Assembly (NCBI GenBank): GCA_030280995.1
Contig: JASXTE010000012.1
Span: 10,960,501-11,024,500 of the forward strand
Source: Hemileia vastatrix
Taxonomy: Eukaryota > Basidiomycota > Pucciniomycetes > Pucciniales > Zaghouaniaceae
Direction of reading: 5' to 3'
DNA: 64,000 bases
Shown piece after piece: positions 20,575 through 33,260 of the stretch. The first letter of the stretch is position 1. The number at the start of each line of letters is the position of its first letter. Both the position numbers and the translations under genes were made by a program. The notes beneath the pieces are model-generated. The model did not search any database. It was given only the letters and a program-made list of their open reading frames with translations, and was not told the DNA's origin.

Positions 20575-23500
20575 ATGATTTTTCTTTCCATTCGAAATAA
20601 ACGACCACTCCTTTTATTTGGATTAATATCAATAATAGCCCTCTTACAAATTAATGGCACGGAAAATCAAAAATTTAAACCAGTATCATCTGGCGCTAAT
20701 AACACTTCATGTAATGAAGTGCTGATGAACCTACCTCAAGTACCTCCTTCAGAAAATCAGCCAAATAAAGGGCGGGAAAATGATGGGTTTGTGGTTTCTA
20801 AGGGAGATGGCCACTTGTATGTTAATGATCAGCGGTTTGATTTCAGAAGTTTTAAGTAAGTAAAGAAAAAACCTACAGAAATTTCATAATCAAACTAGTA
20901 TTTCAAGTTGATAAAAGTAAGTAAAACAAAGAACTGACAGCTAAATTTATCTTTCATTTTGTTTTCCTATCTTTTAGTGCACCAGATCTTTTTGATAGTC
21001 AGTATAAATTATTTTTGAGGTGAATAATGGGAATAGTTTACAAATGAATTTTCTTCTTCATCTTTAAAAAATTTTCTGCTTAGGTACGATGTACGAAGTT
21101 GAAGATTTAATGATGACTTTTGTTGGTTTAGCAGCTCCTGTAACAAGGACTTACACTCTTAGCGTCCATAATAGTCTATGGGGTGGTAAAATTCCACCAG
21201 AGAAGGCACACATCTTAGGGTGGGATTCCAAAGCACAAGGTTTGTCATCAATTATTGAAAATAAATAATCGTATTTCTCTCATGATTTCTCTGCTAAAAA
21301 TATTAGATTGGATTTACAATGAGGAAAAATGGAGGCAAATTGATAGAGTGTAAGTGTTTATATGAGAATATGCACGCACATACTTTTGAATAAAAATGAA
21401 ATAAAAAATTCTTTTCTGATCAGCCTAGAGATAGCTCAAAGAAGAGGAGTTAAGATTGTGATACCACTCATTAATCAAGTAAGTTTTTGTTTGTTTGTAA
21501 AGAGGGGGAAACCCCAGTAGATGTTTTCATGAGTTGTTTAACGTCGTGACTTGATAAGGATTTCGGAAACGAAGAGAATAACTATGTGGGAAACTATAAT
21601 GATGTAAAAAGATAATTCTTTTATATTGCGAAGCTTTATGGATAATGTTTTATTTTTATTCCTTTTTACAATTCTTTAATATTTTTTGTCAAAATAAGCT
21701 TATCCGACATATTTACGGGATATCAGACTATGCTACTGCTCATTCAAAGGTGGATTGGTTTGTCGATCGAAAGATTCGAGATGGCTTCAAGAAGATTATC
21801 CAAAAATTTCTTTTACGAAAAAATGTGTATAATGACAAGACATATGCAAATGATAGTACCATACTTGCTGTGGAAACTGGAAATGAGCTCAATTGGGCAA
21901 GCGATAATTTTAAAAAGGGTAAGGTTTTTCTTCCTTTTCTCTACACTGAAGATAAGAAAATTACTACTTGTTACATGATTAACATAAAAGATTCTTTTGT
22001 TAAATGATTTGCTCTAATTTCCTTCATTTTATTAGCACAGCGGCCTGCACCAGCCGATGTCAGTCTTAATTTTTGTTTCAGCTTCAAAAATTCACTTGAC
22101 AAATTATGGTAACTCTCTGAATAATTTTTCGTCTTAATTTTTTAATGTCACAACTGTAGTGGACGATAGAAATTGCAAAGTACATAAAGTCTTTGGCCCC
22201 ACAGCTTTTGGTAATGGATGGAAGTTACTCCAGATCAGCCAATGCAAGCATTCCTTGGCCCAAAGAAGTGCTGAAATCGGATTCCGTGGACTTACTTTCA
22301 TATCATATATGTAAGCCAACTCTTTTTAATAAACATCATTTTTTGTATATTTATCTAAGAAAATTGCATATTTTTATTCATGGAAAAGATGGTGATGGGG
22401 ATTTGAAAACGTATCCAAGGTCAGGATGAAAATTTATTTTTTAGGAGTCATTGCGAGAATAAGAAACAGCATTTTGGAGAGCACATTGTACAATGAACGT
22501 CGATGTTTCGTGATTTTTACTAAAAATGATTTCCTGGTTTAATTTGAATAGTTTAAGTAAAGCAGCAAAAGCAGCAAATAAATCATTAATTATTGGTGAA
22601 CATGGATTTTGTTGGTCCTTTTCTTCCACTTATTATCGCTTTCTAAAATTCAAAACTTTCCTAATACTATTCTTGGAAGCCAAAGCAAGAAAAAAACTGT
22701 GAAGGGAAAAGCTGGATTATGTTTTATTTTGTTTCTCCATAAAATATATTCCGTTAAAAATGAAAACGTGAAAAACTTATAAAACTTTGAAACTAGATAC
22801 TGACGAAGAAACCTACAGTAAAGCACACCAAATTTTCGATTGTGCTGGTGCTATGATTTGGGCCCTTCGGGGACATTCAGAGAGTGGAGGATTTCTCACT
22901 CATTCCGAGACAGCTCAAATTTTCAGGTATACAATCCTTCCTTTTTTTAACTTCACTTTACACATATTCAAGTTCTTCTACTCTTGATATTTGTCTTTTT
23001 TTTTGTTTGTTTTTTTGGGGGGAAATAGTTATCATGCACCTGGGTGGGAAAGTCAAGTAGCTTCAAATTTCGACCAACGCGAATTTGCAATTGTTCGAAA
23101 TACATATGAAGAAAGGTTATTTATTTATTTATTTCAGTTGAAAGTTTTATTCATATCTGTAACTGTATTGATTTTTTTGTCTGTGCAACAGCTATAAGTT
23201 TTTAGAAAAGGAGGTTCCTCGTTATCCAATACCTATAGCTCCTCATCCTTTTTTGATAACAAATGACACCCGAATGGGTCTATCATGGAAGGGGAGTGCT
23301 TGGGCAGAGCATTATGAAGTTTTTAAGGTACTTAAATCCCCCATCTTTTCTTCCATTTTTTTCTTATGAATTTTTTCAATTTGACGATTTGATGTAGGCG
23401 GCATCAGATACGGATGGTTACACAAAAGTGAATAGGTTTATATCTACATATTGCTTCTTCACTATAAAAATTATCTCTCACCTTTTCATCCTTATCTGGA

Positions 23501-23991
23501 TCCATTTTTACGTGTGTATTCAATAACAGGTTCTCGGCCGAGCAGTCGACAATGTAGAGCCAGGACAATTGTTTGTTTATGTTGATGATAAGGAGGCTGG
23601 ACAATATTTACGCAAAATCCAAAAGCCAGCAATAAAAGTGGGGTCACCGCAAGTTTGGAAAGATACCAAATGGTTTGCTGAACCTAAAAAGTCAAAAGGA
23701 AATATTAAAGGTATCCCCCCAAACGCTGTTACTCGACATCGGAGAAGCGAAAATTTCTCGAGGGGCAATCAGCACACCGAAAGTTTTCGTTTATTTGGAG
23801 AAGAGAAGGGGCTATTGAATAATCAGGAGTCATGGACACCAAACAGCCAGCCCGAAATAAAGCGGTTATCAAAATTTTCAAGGCGAGCTGATAATTCAAC
23901 CGATGGTAGTCAATGGTACATTGTCCGGGGTGTTAGCGTGGATGGACTTCCAGGACCATTCTCAAAGCCAATAAATGTTCCTATCTTTTAA
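20575..23991 (+). CDS. Secreted GH5 endo-mannanase-like glycoside hydrolase, 16 exons
   Basis: Exons read by eye: 20575-20855, 20978-20997, 21084-21239, 21307-21349, 21424-21478, 21559-21603, 21699-21918, 22036-22058, 22160-22310, 22389-22419, 22552-22610, 22797-22926, 23029-23115, 23192-23327, 23398-23427 and 23530-23991, giving 642 residues. Residues 1-28 form a signal peptide with hydrophobic core LLLFGLISIIALL. A GH5-type barrel follows (DGHLYVNDQRFDFRSFNAP, RTYTLSV, VKIVIPLINQ). VETGNELNW gives the acid/base Glu near 263 and IIGEHGF the nucleophile near 358. A fibronectin-like C-terminal part (LSWKGSAWAEHYEVFK, SQWYIVRGVSVDGLPGPFS) carries a low-complexity basic insert in the last exon. 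The family cleaves beta-mannan or related glucans outside the cell. Two donors are the less common GTCAGT. Exact substrate is uncertain. Confidence 0.85.
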
Positions 23992-24273
23992 ATACCGATT
24001 GTATCTGTCTAATACTATAAGCAATAACTAGCGTGTAACGAACGAACGAAAATCATGTCATGTGTTTCGTGTTCATTTGAATTTCTTGTATTTAGTTTAT
24101 CTTTATGGTCTTTTATTCTCCGAGATGAACATATTTTCATACATGAATTTACTTTATATGTCAGGGGAATGATCCAATGGTAGCTTGGCATATTTTTACC
24201 ATGCGGGGTGAAAATTTAAGTTTTTCGTGAAATTCATTGAAGTACTGGACAAATCTAGGATTCAGTTATATTA

Positions 24274-24443
24274 CACTGCAACAAGTATTCGTTTCGTCTT
24301 GGGGCGCAACAATGGCGCAACAGTTACGCAACAGTTATTTAACAATTGTTTGTGGCACTTAGAGGTCTTAAGTGGGTTTTAAGTGCAAAAAACAATTGTT
24401 TCGTAATTGTTGCGCCCCGTGGCAAAACAAATGTGTTGTAGTG
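24274..24443. mobile_element. CACTA-like MITE, 170 bp, with TTA duplication
   Basis: Ends CACTGCAACAAGT and, inverted, CACTACAACACATTTG. The arms continue about 45 bp to GGGGCGCAACAAT. Both flanks are TTA (24,271-24,273 and 24,444-24,446). It is the best preserved foldback in the window, CpG-rich (GGCGCAAC, TACGCAAC), and begins 283 bp after the GH5 stop codon. A Harbinger assignment is possible because that superfamily also uses TTA. Confidence 0.75.
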
Positions 24444-24504
24444 TTATGTCCTTTGAATTGTGGTGTTAGTTTTCAAAGCCTGGACCTTAATTTTCTGAGA
24501 AAGG

Positions 24505-24830
24505 CCTAACCAAAGGCTCTCCCCTCTCCCCTATTCTCTATGTCCTATACAAATCTGACCTCCTCTCCCTCCCAGCACTCTCCTGAAGCTCACTAGATTT
24601 GGCATACATGGGCAATGTCATTGTGTTGGCTACTGACAATAGCCCAGAACTGGTAGCTGACAAACTGTCAGTTCTTGGCACTGAGGCTCTTGCATAGGGC
24701 TCTAATAATGCTGCAGTTTTTGATTGTGCAAAAACCAAATGGTCATTGCTCACAAAGTGCTCTTCCTCCCTCAAAGTTCCTCTACTACTGTTTGACTTTC
24801 AAATTATTTCTTCCTCCCTGTATTTAAAGT
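24505..24830 (+). pseudogene. LINE reverse-transcriptase fragment
   Basis: Plus-strand reading gives GSPLSPILYVLYKSDLL, then DLAYMGNVIVLATDNSPE and NAAVFDCAKTKWSLL. This is the LINE RT motif block in which the catalytic FIDDV is expected where YMGNV stands, so the enzyme is dead. Stops interrupt the frame. No ends of the parent LINE are visible; 24,860-25,060 may be more of it (RQGLQSEFDWRPKK). Confidence 0.65.
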
Positions 24831-25059
24831 GGTAGGGGACTTGCTAACAACTAGCAACTCCCCAGAAAGTTTTTGACCTTCTCCAATTCCAGCACATCCC
24901 CTCCGTGAGGAAAAGGGATGGGATGGGGTTCAACCAGAGCTACTCAACAGTTCAGACAAGGATTACAGTCTGAGTTTGACTGGAGACCAAAAAAACTACA
25001 AGACATCTGGTCGATTGGATCTTTCCCCGTGGCTGAGATGCTTCATTACTACCTTGTAA

Positions 25060-26320
25060 ATTATCCTGCTCCATTATTATGCCTCACTCACTTGTAAAAA
25101 CTGCTTAGATATTGCGGTATAGAAGGCCTGGGCTCATCTACATACTATCCCATATTTTAACCACATGACCTACCTGGAAAGGAAGTCACTCTCCTCACCT
25201 GTCCAACAGCTTCATCTCCACCCCCTTCAATTTTTTTCTGACTCTTACTTGATCCCTTTGACTTTTCGTTTATCCTCCCTTGACTTCTGGTGCACTTCCC
25301 TAGTCCCTTTGTGGTCCTCTCCATGGTTAATTTTTGAGATTGGAGTAACAAATGAACAAAAAATTAGAGAAGTGTCTCCTACACTTTCTAATTCACCTCC
25401 TGACTCCTACTTTATTTACACTTATGACTTACAATTAAGTGAGGGAACATTGATATTTCAAAATATCAACTTTCCCCGTCTCTCAATCTAATGGTAGACA
25501 GCCAGGCATTCATTGATCTTCTCTCCACCCCCACCCCCCTCTTCAAATATTACCCTCCTAGCATCTATTAATTTGGATGTTTACTTATCTCTTCCAATTC
25601 ATCCATTAAAACAATTCTCAGGTTGTGCTCTGGCCATTCAAGCATCATATTAAAAGAGATAGTGTACATCTTAGTTAATCACTCTCACTTTGCCATATCA
25701 ACCCTCTTCACTCTTCTTGAAATTTTGGCTCCTTCTCTATCATCTTCTTAGCTCAAATCTTTTATCAAGTATTTAACCTATTCTCTCCTTTTATCTAACA
25801 CAGTGTCTAAAGTGGAAAAGGGATTGAGAGACCTACCATTTCAATTTTCTTTGGCACTAATCAAATTAGAATCAAATGTAATTGAAGCTTCACTAAAAAA
25901 TTTGGTCCAATGAGGCATATTGTAAATAAAATGATGAATAATATAACTGTCACCACAATAAAACTTCCAGCATCTGCTAGCAGGTTCCAACCCCTCAGTC
26001 CATTTGTGATTCAGGCATAACTCAGATTTTATACCGTGAAATCTGGAATTCTCAGTGTTCAGTGCACAGTCTTCCCAGAAGAATTACAGTTGAGTTAAAA
26101 CTGAATCAAATCAAAGATAGGGATTGGCACCTGCTATCAGGTGCTCACATTTTTTTTTCTGGTGTGTTAGAGTAGAAAAAAATTGACAGTGGAATTATGG
26201 ATTTCAAGGATGACAGGTTTTCAACTAGTATTTTAGATTTGATTTTTTATATGACACTATATATATTGACTTTTTAAGAATAATGTTGATTTAAATAAAT
26301 AAAATAACTCTATTTAAACA
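25060..26320. other. Stretch without recognised gene
   Basis: No domain, inverted repeat or long consistent frame was recognised. The 5' LTR expected for the Copia element that follows could lie here, but no matching sequence was identified. Confidence 0.4.
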
Positions 26321-26328
26321 CCACATAA

Positions 26329-29300
26329 TTGAGAAGCCAAATATTCAAACCAAACTACCCTTATCCTTTTAGCAATAAAATGTTTTCACCACCACAACAA
26401 CATTTCAATAAAATTCTACCAACAATTCCCCAGAAACAACCACATAAAATGAATGGAAAGCTGACTACTACCACCCCAGTTATGATAAAGACAAGAATAA
26501 AATTCTTATTAAATCACAAATAGTTGAAATATATGACTCAAGGGAATCATCAGAATTATAAATCAAAATACTGGAAGTATAAGATTATTTTCCTCTTCCT
26601 ATACTTGATAGTGGGGTAACTCATCATGTAACTGGAAATTGACAGAATTTTGAAACATTTTTATTCCTTAATTCACCCATTCTGCTAAAAGTAGCAACTA
26701 ATAGTTTGCCTATTTTCATTACAGAGAAAGGTTCTTTTTTTTTCATGGATGAATGGGAATAATGTGGAGATGTAAAATTTTTATTATTGCAAAAGAGTGG
26801 CAGGGACTTTAGTATCACAGGCATTTTTGGTTTTGGGTAGATGTAGGCTTTATTTTCAATCAAACAACATGAGAATTTTTTCTGACAATGAGACACAAAT
26901 TTTCAATGCTATTCTCAATAGTCAATGTTGGACTCTAACACAAATGTTTCCAAACCATTTTCTAGAAGCAGTATTAGACAAAGATATAGTTGTATCTAGA
27001 TTAGAAAAAAATTTTTAATGTGATAATAACTCTCAACTTTACATTAACAAAAACAATACAATCAACATAAGTGAAAACCAAGTAAAATTTGACATAGAAA
27101 CTGAAGAGATTCTGAGATTTTGGAATTGTTTTTTTGGTCATAAGATTTCAAAAAGTATAAAAAAATTATTTAATGGTAAATAAGGTGGAGTATTTCCTGA
27201 CAACATACCTACAGGTTCAATTAACTGTAAATAATATAAAAAGGAAAAATCAAAAATATCTGATAAAATTCAACCATCAAATCATTTTCACCATCCTTGT
27301 GAAGTTTTAGCTGTTGATTTAATGGGACCTTATGAAATCTAAACAACAAAAAAAGGTATTTACTTACTTACAACACTAGATGTTGGTTCCAGTTATGGTA
27401 ATGTTGAAACACTAAATTCTAGAGATGAGGCATGAATTATAATCATGTCATACATAACTTGGATTGAAAGAAGAACAGATATAAAGGTAAAACTTCTAAA
27501 AAGCAATAATGGTGGAGAATTTTTTAATAAAACTTTAAGAGAATGGTTATACCTACATGGTATTGAACATGAATTCTCACTTCCTTATTATCATGAACAG
27601 AATGGTGACGTTAAATGATTTAACCAAACTATTTTTAAAATGTGAAGAACAATATTGGTTGATAGTGGACTACCAAAAAAATGTTTGGTACCAGCATTCA
27701 AATGTGAAGTAGATACCCACAATCAATTACCAAATACATGTACCTCTGATATGACCCCATACCAAAAATTTCTTAAAGATAAACCAAAACTCAACCACCT
27801 TCAAATTTTTGTTTCAATTGCATATGTACATGTACCAAAAGAAAAAAGGAAGATGTTATAGAAAAGAAGCAAGAAATTTCAAATTCTTGGATATTTAGAA
27901 CATTCAAAAGGATTTTTATTTTTGTAACTAGAAACAGGTAAGTTAATCTCTTTTTCTTGGGCAACATTTGAAAATGAAAAACTATCAGTAAAAAATAAGG
28001 ATCCAGTCAATACATTACCTGGAAACAACAAAAAAATGTCTATTAAATATATAACTAACAAATTTGTGTTTAAAAACTTTGATTCTGAAGAAACATTTTT
28101 TGAACAAGAGAAATGAGTTGCAGAAATAGAAGCTCAATCACATTCAGTATCAAGTGGGACTCTGAATACCTATCTATGAGCAATGAGATCTCCCAAAAAA
28201 GAAGAATGAACAACTTCTTACAAAGATGAAATGTATTACCTAGAAACTATGAAGTTCTCATCACTAGCTGAAGTGCCAAAACTTACCAGATTAATAGATG
28301 CAAAATAGGTATTCACTGAAAAGTTGTACCAAGAAGGAAATTTTATGAAGAGGAAGGATAGATACATTTCAAAGGGTTTCTCAAAAGTAGAAGGTGCATA
28401 TTACTCTGAAACTTTTACTCTGATGGTGACTTTTACTTATTTGAGAATCTTGTTAACAATGACAGTAGCCAACAACTTTCCTGTACATAATTTTGATGTT
28501 ATTGCAGCATATTTAAATTCACCTATAGATAGATATTTTTGGGTAAAAGCACCTCAAGTTTTTGGCAGGGAAGAAGTAAAAGTATAAAAACTGAACAGAG
28601 CTCTATGTAGAAAAAAAAAGAAGCATTTTTCTGGTTGAAAAATTTTGAAGTTAAGTTAAATCAAATGAGTTGTATTCCTAGTTACTATGATAGTTCAATT
28701 TATGTTTTAAAAGATGATAATAAAGAAGTATACAATGGATACATGTTGATGAGAGAGTAATCACTGGAAGGTCAACAGAAGTTCTTAATGATTTTCAAAA
28801 CAATCTATCCAAATTAGTGAATGTTAAATGGCAAGATAAGATACAAAATATCATAGGTGTTAAGGTTCAATGACATGAAAAGAGTTTTATATTAAAACAA
28901 ACAGCATTGATTAAACAAGTAGAATAAAATTTTTCTCAGTCATCTAAAAAAAGACAAAATCACTACCCAAAGATTGAAATCTAAAACAAAATACAGAATA
29001 AAAGATAAAATCTACTGAATATTTAAGTTTGACAGGATCATTAAATAATATGGAATTTGGAGCAAGAGATATTTCATTTGCAGTCAATTTATTAGCTTGG
29101 TATGCAAATAACCTTGGTGAATCACACTAGTTGGCCCTGGGCCATTTTAATAAGTATGTGATCTCAACTAAAGACCATGCTTTTCACATTTTACTAGATA
29201 AACATCTAGCCCTACAAGCTTTTGGAAACACTATTTAGAACAATGGTACATCTAGATTTAAAACTGAGGGAATTAGATATGAGCAGTTATCTAGTGAAAA

Positions 29301-29330
29301 ATTAAACTTCTAACTATAGCAATTACCTGA
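26329..29330 (+). mobile_element. Copia-2: decayed Copia polyprotein, proximal part
   Basis: A plus-strand Ty1/Copia element with domains in the order protease (LPILDSGVTHHVTGN, 26,590-26,640), GAG-pre-integrase (LRFWNCFFGHK), integrase (AVDLMGPYEI, KSNNGGEFFNKTLREWLYLH, LPYYHEQNGDV), linker, RT (KRKDRYISKGFSKVEGAYYS, FDVIAAYLNSPIDRYFWVKA) and the start of RNase H (SLTGSLNNMEFGARDISFAV). The frame is largely kept but broken by many stops, several of them TGA where Arg is expected. It ends near 29,300 in the middle of RNase H; the missing end of the same type lies at 51,430-52,120. Confidence 0.85.
27115..27860 (+). pseudogene. Copia-2 integrase
   Basis: Pre-integrase zinc-binding remnant, then a core with D (AVDLMG), D (expected position filled by N in KSNNGGEF) and E (HEQNGDV, where the canonical QNGxxER is QNGDVK followed by a stop). 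At least two catalytic positions are altered. 27,655-27,861 (SGLPKKCLVPAFKCEVDTHN, MTPYQKFLKDKPKL) is the conserved post-core region. Confidence 0.8.
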
Positions 29331-29712
29331 ATATTGTTACCTTGTGTCAACATAAACTTCTAATTATTGTAAATACTTGAATATTATAGCCTGGAAACAA
29401 CCTATTAGACATAAGAGCATGTACAATTGTCTATTAAATTAGCCCAATTATGCAATCTTTTTGCACTATTTTGCCATTTTCTCTCCAATTATCAATTTTG
29501 CTATTGTTTATCAAAAAATTATCTTTATAAATACAAATTTCATAATTAACAATAATGGAAGTTAATTGAGCACCATATGATCTTAACACTACAGTAAATA
29601 AGGTTCTTATGTATTTAATTCTCAATTTATTCTACTTTATGTCATTTTGTATCTATTTTTCACACTCAATATCTACCCTTCAATAAGACATTTTTCACTT
29701 TGCTTTCCACAT
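29331..29712. other. AT-rich stretch without recognised gene
   Basis: Lies between the truncated Copia-2 RNase H and the Gypsy-2 3' LTR. No feature was recognised. Confidence 0.4.
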
Positions 29713-30458
29713 TGCCACCAGAAAGTCTACACACAAGGTAGAGGGTGTTCCTGAGTAAGTGAGAATGGTAAAAGTAATTGAGTATTACTTGGAGAAGGTG
29801 ATTCAAGATACGTGCAAGATAAATTATCTGCTTCAATGCAAGCTTGAGGTGAATAGTAATGTATGGTAGAGTAACACTAAAATTCAAGGAATCTCACAAA
29901 GGGCTGCAACTTAATAATCTAAAAGATTTAGGATTTTTAAAAATTTTGAACATAAATTGATTATTAAGAAATTTAGGTAACAATAATAGCTTTTATAATT
30001 AATTACAATCACAACAATATAATAATCTAATTCTAAGGAGTGTCAAAAAAATCCCCCCAATTATATAGACAACTCCACCTTGCATTGAAACCTTTAATTA
30101 CCCACCCTTAATTTACCACTGACCCTCCACTATAACCCACAGATCCTTTAACCTTACTCCTATTCTAACTCACAGACATTAATTACCCATAATCACACAA
30201 TACCAAACATTAAAAACTATACTATTGATCCAAGCACTAATACACCACACATTTGTTTAAAGTTGAAAAGTATAAGAAGAGGATTGAATAATTTATATTT
30301 AGGGTTTTTGATAGCACAGTTTCTAGTGTATTCAAATGTAGACAAAAAAGGAGAAAAGAAGTTACTAGGTAGATGTTGCTTTCTGCATTTTGAGTATGGA
30401 TTTGTGTATTGATATATGGATTAAAATATTGACTTTTTCTTTGAGTGTCAAGTGGGGA
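29713..30458 (-). repeat. Gypsy-2 3' LTR
   Basis: Direct repeat of 49,213-49,960, in the same orientation and about 19.5 kb away. Shared blocks include GAGGTGAATAGTAATGTATG, CAAGGAATCTCACAAAGGG and ATACTATTGATCCAAG. Just inside it the minus strand reads AAAAGGGC, a short polypurine-like tract, so this is the downstream LTR of the minus-strand Gypsy-2. No perfect target duplication was seen. Confidence 0.75.
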
Positions 30459-30570
30459 GCCCTTTTGATTGTGAGAACTCTTCATTAACCTTATCTCTGT
30501 CTTCATTTATCCCTTGTTGAAATTTTTACTAGAGTTTTTTGTAAATAGTTTTTTAATTTAATTTTTTAAT

Positions 30571-30744
30571 ATGACCAATAACAATAATCCTACTCCTACT
30601 CCTCCTCACCCCCAAGCTGACGGCAGAATTTCCACATGTCAATTTAAAATAGCCTGCACATCCTTCATTTCTATGGATCTCTTTTGTGTGGAGAGCACTG
30701 CATCCCGAGACCCTTGCAAGAAGTGTGAGTTTTTTTGAAAACAT
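30571..30744 (+). pseudogene. 5' part of an antisense ORF in Gypsy-2
   Basis: An ATG at 30,571 opens a plus-strand frame with a Pro/Asn-rich start (MTNNNNPTPTPPHPQADG) followed by cysteines (CQFKIACTSF, DPCKKCE). It begins about 110 bp inside the Gypsy-2 3' LTR and runs antisense to that element until element B interrupts it at 30,745. The continuation is probably at 42,599-43,460. No family was recognised. Confidence 0.4.
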
Positions 30745-30989
30745 TGTAGAAAATCCTAGAGTACTAGCTATAGGCCTTGACCAAGGGAGTTGGAATAAAA
30801 CTGGAGAAAAAAACCCCTGTCCCTTTGAGAAATACCAGGTGAGATTTATTTGCTACAGCAAATTAGAGACTGTTACTGTTGTTAGGTCTCAACTACACCG
30901 CATCTCATATGTATATATAAGATATTAAATAAGTAGATGAAATGCAATAATAACTATTATTAAAAACACCATATACCTTTTCTGGTAGT

Positions 30990-31574
30990 AGGTTATAGGC
31001 CTCTGTGCCAAACATTAAAAAATTTTTTTTTTGTCAAACTCTCTGACTCCCTCCAGTCTCATCAACTAGCCTTGTCAGCAAAAACAACTAACAATTTTCT
31101 TTTCTCTAAAATCTATTTTCTTTTTAAAATCATTGGTCTCCTCAACCAGCCTTGTCAGAAAAAGCAACAACCTTTCTCTTTTCTCTATTTTCTTCCTTTT
31201 TTCCTATATCCGTTTCTTTAACCTTTTTTCTTTAGCCTTGTCAGCAAACCGACTACAATTTTTAAACTCATTACTATTTTCTAAACTATTTTCTCATCTT
31301 TCTAGTTTTTTCTCTCTTATTTTTGGCATATTTTTTCTTTTTATTTTCTATTATTTCTTTTCTTCCATCAAAATAATAATGATAATAAAACTCAAACAAC
31401 GATTAGGTTGATATCCTTGCCAGATATCAAAGTGTGATTGTGTCCCAATCACTCCAAAATCAAGTTTGATATAAACAAATAATAATAATAATAATAATAA
31501 TAATAATTTTATTATCATAGATATTTAGATATATGTCTAGTTTTGCATAGTTTTTTGAGTAGACATAAATAGAT
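30990..31574 (+). other. Copia-1 leader region
   Basis: Between the primer-binding site and the gag ATG. AGCCTTGTCAG followed by A-rich sequence recurs at about 31,070, 31,147 and 31,237. A (TAA)n microsatellite lies at 31,480-31,506. No coding frame. Confidence 0.6.
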
Positions 31575-32760
31575 ATGCCGAATCAATCAACTCCTTGCCC
31601 GACCGAACCTGAAAACCCTCTCCACAGAAACAATGCTCCAAGATCAAATTGAATAACCCCTCCTCATCTTCAGCAACCCACAACAAAAAATTCCAGCCGA
31701 TTAACAAGACAACAATGAAGAAGAAGACAAAGGACTGGCATCAGACAATGATGAAAACCCCAAAAGACAAACTCACAATCTAGACTGGATGACCAAACGT
31801 ACATACAAGACACTCTCATCAAGGCCAGAGCTGAGATGAAAGCCTGGGAATTCAAGCTGAAAGAAGATGGATCTAATTTTAGGATCTGGTAGAAGGAACT
31901 TTGTGCTCTCATTGCCAATTATATGGGTGAAACAAACTTTCTAGAGAGACAAGGAGCTTCTACGGGATCCCTTAGTGAACGTATAGGCCATGCAATTCTA
32001 TTTAACTCGGTTGACACGGACATACAAACCCAAATCATTGGCATAACCCCCAGCACATTAGCTTTCCAACACATCAAATCGATGTTCAATGTGGTATCAA
32101 TTTCTGCCCAACTCAACTCAATTGAAAAGCTTTTGAGCATGAAATCAAAAGACTTCAAAAGCTCAGCAGAAATCATGTTCCATCTCCGAGATCTAATCAG
32201 TAACATATGGGCACAAGGCCTATCTGATAAAGACCTAATTCCAATGCTATGCCAATGAGTCTTACGCAATGATCCAAGTTTCAGCAAAGAAGTTCTAAAG
32301 GAATTGGAACTGCAAGTTAGGATTAGGGGAAAGAACATGACCATTGGCTCCCTCAATAGAATCATGAACAACACATGGGATAGATTAAAAAATGAAGATA
32401 AAAATGATGCTAAACCTACCTTGCAAGACACCATAACTTCCTCCAACAGTACAAATGTCTTCTCTTCTGACTCAATGTTAGACTTAAACATCAATGATTC
32501 CCCGCTCAACTTACAGGCCTCTGCTGCGAAGCTCCCAGTATGTTTCATCTGCAATACCCCAGGACACATGCAGATGAACTTCCCCCTTTGTACTCAATTC
32601 GCACAACAGCGCACACCACCAAGCTTTCCACCACAAAGTGGATATCAGATACATTATCCAATGATTGTACCACCACCAGTAATTCAGCCGTCGATTGTTC
32701 CCACATCAAACATTTGAAACAACTTCCCTGCCCAAAGTAGCAACTCTTCACGTCCCCCTC
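31575..32760 (+). pseudogene. Copia-1 Gag
   Basis: ATG at 31,575 (MPNQSTPCPTEPENPLHRNN), then stops and frame changes. Open parts are 31,923-32,258 (SERIGHAILFNSVDTDIQTQ, HIKSMFNVVSISAQLNSIEK) and 32,304-32,717. These match the Copia gag domain. A zinc knuckle follows as CFICNTPGHMQMNF, in which the last Cys of CX2CX4HX4C reads Phe. Confidence 0.8.
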
Positions 32761-32858
32761 CTCCGCCACCCCAAAAAATGGACTCGTACAGGCCCATTTA
32801 ACCCCAATGCCACCAACAACCACCTCTCACAAACCAACCACAAGTAAAGGCACAAATT

Positions 32859-33260
32859 GTGGAACTCACAGACTATTCCCCAGAAGTGTCTGCAGCAGAT
32901 TTTGCTAGAATGACCTTATGTGACAGAGAAGCATTTCAACCCCCTATCTTTGACACTGGTGCAACACATCATCTATCAGGCAATCTGAACAAGTTAGTCA
33001 ACTTCATACAACTTGATAATCCAATTTCTCTTAAAGTTGAAACTAATGGCACTAATCCTCTTATAACAGGCAAAGGGATGATCCAATTCTGTGGACTGAC
33101 TGGACAGGTTATCAATATTAGTCCCATCTATTTTTGTGAAGATGATAGGGGTACGTTGATATCACCTGCATTGCTAATAAAAGTGGTGCTGATTTTTTTA
33201 TGGTTGATTCACACGATATATTTATTAGCTATAACTCTGAGCCAATCATGAAAGTCTGTT
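32859..33260 (+). pseudogene. Copia-1 protease
   Basis: FDTGATHHLSGNLNKLV carries the D-T-G catalytic triad of Copia aspartic proteases, and LITGKGMIQFCGLTGQV follows. The catalytic centre is intact. The frame shifts near 33,200 into the next open frame. Confidence 0.85.

Noticed and set aside
29713..30458. Treating this LTR as an unrelated solo LTR
   Set aside because: It matches the LTR at 49.2 kb in orientation and length, has a purine tract on the inner side, and the interval minus element B has normal Gypsy length. Solo origin remains possible.
31919..32569. 216-codon minus-strand frame inside Copia-1
   Set aside because: It is the complement of the gag frame, which matches Copia Gag on the plus strand; the antisense protein resembles nothing.
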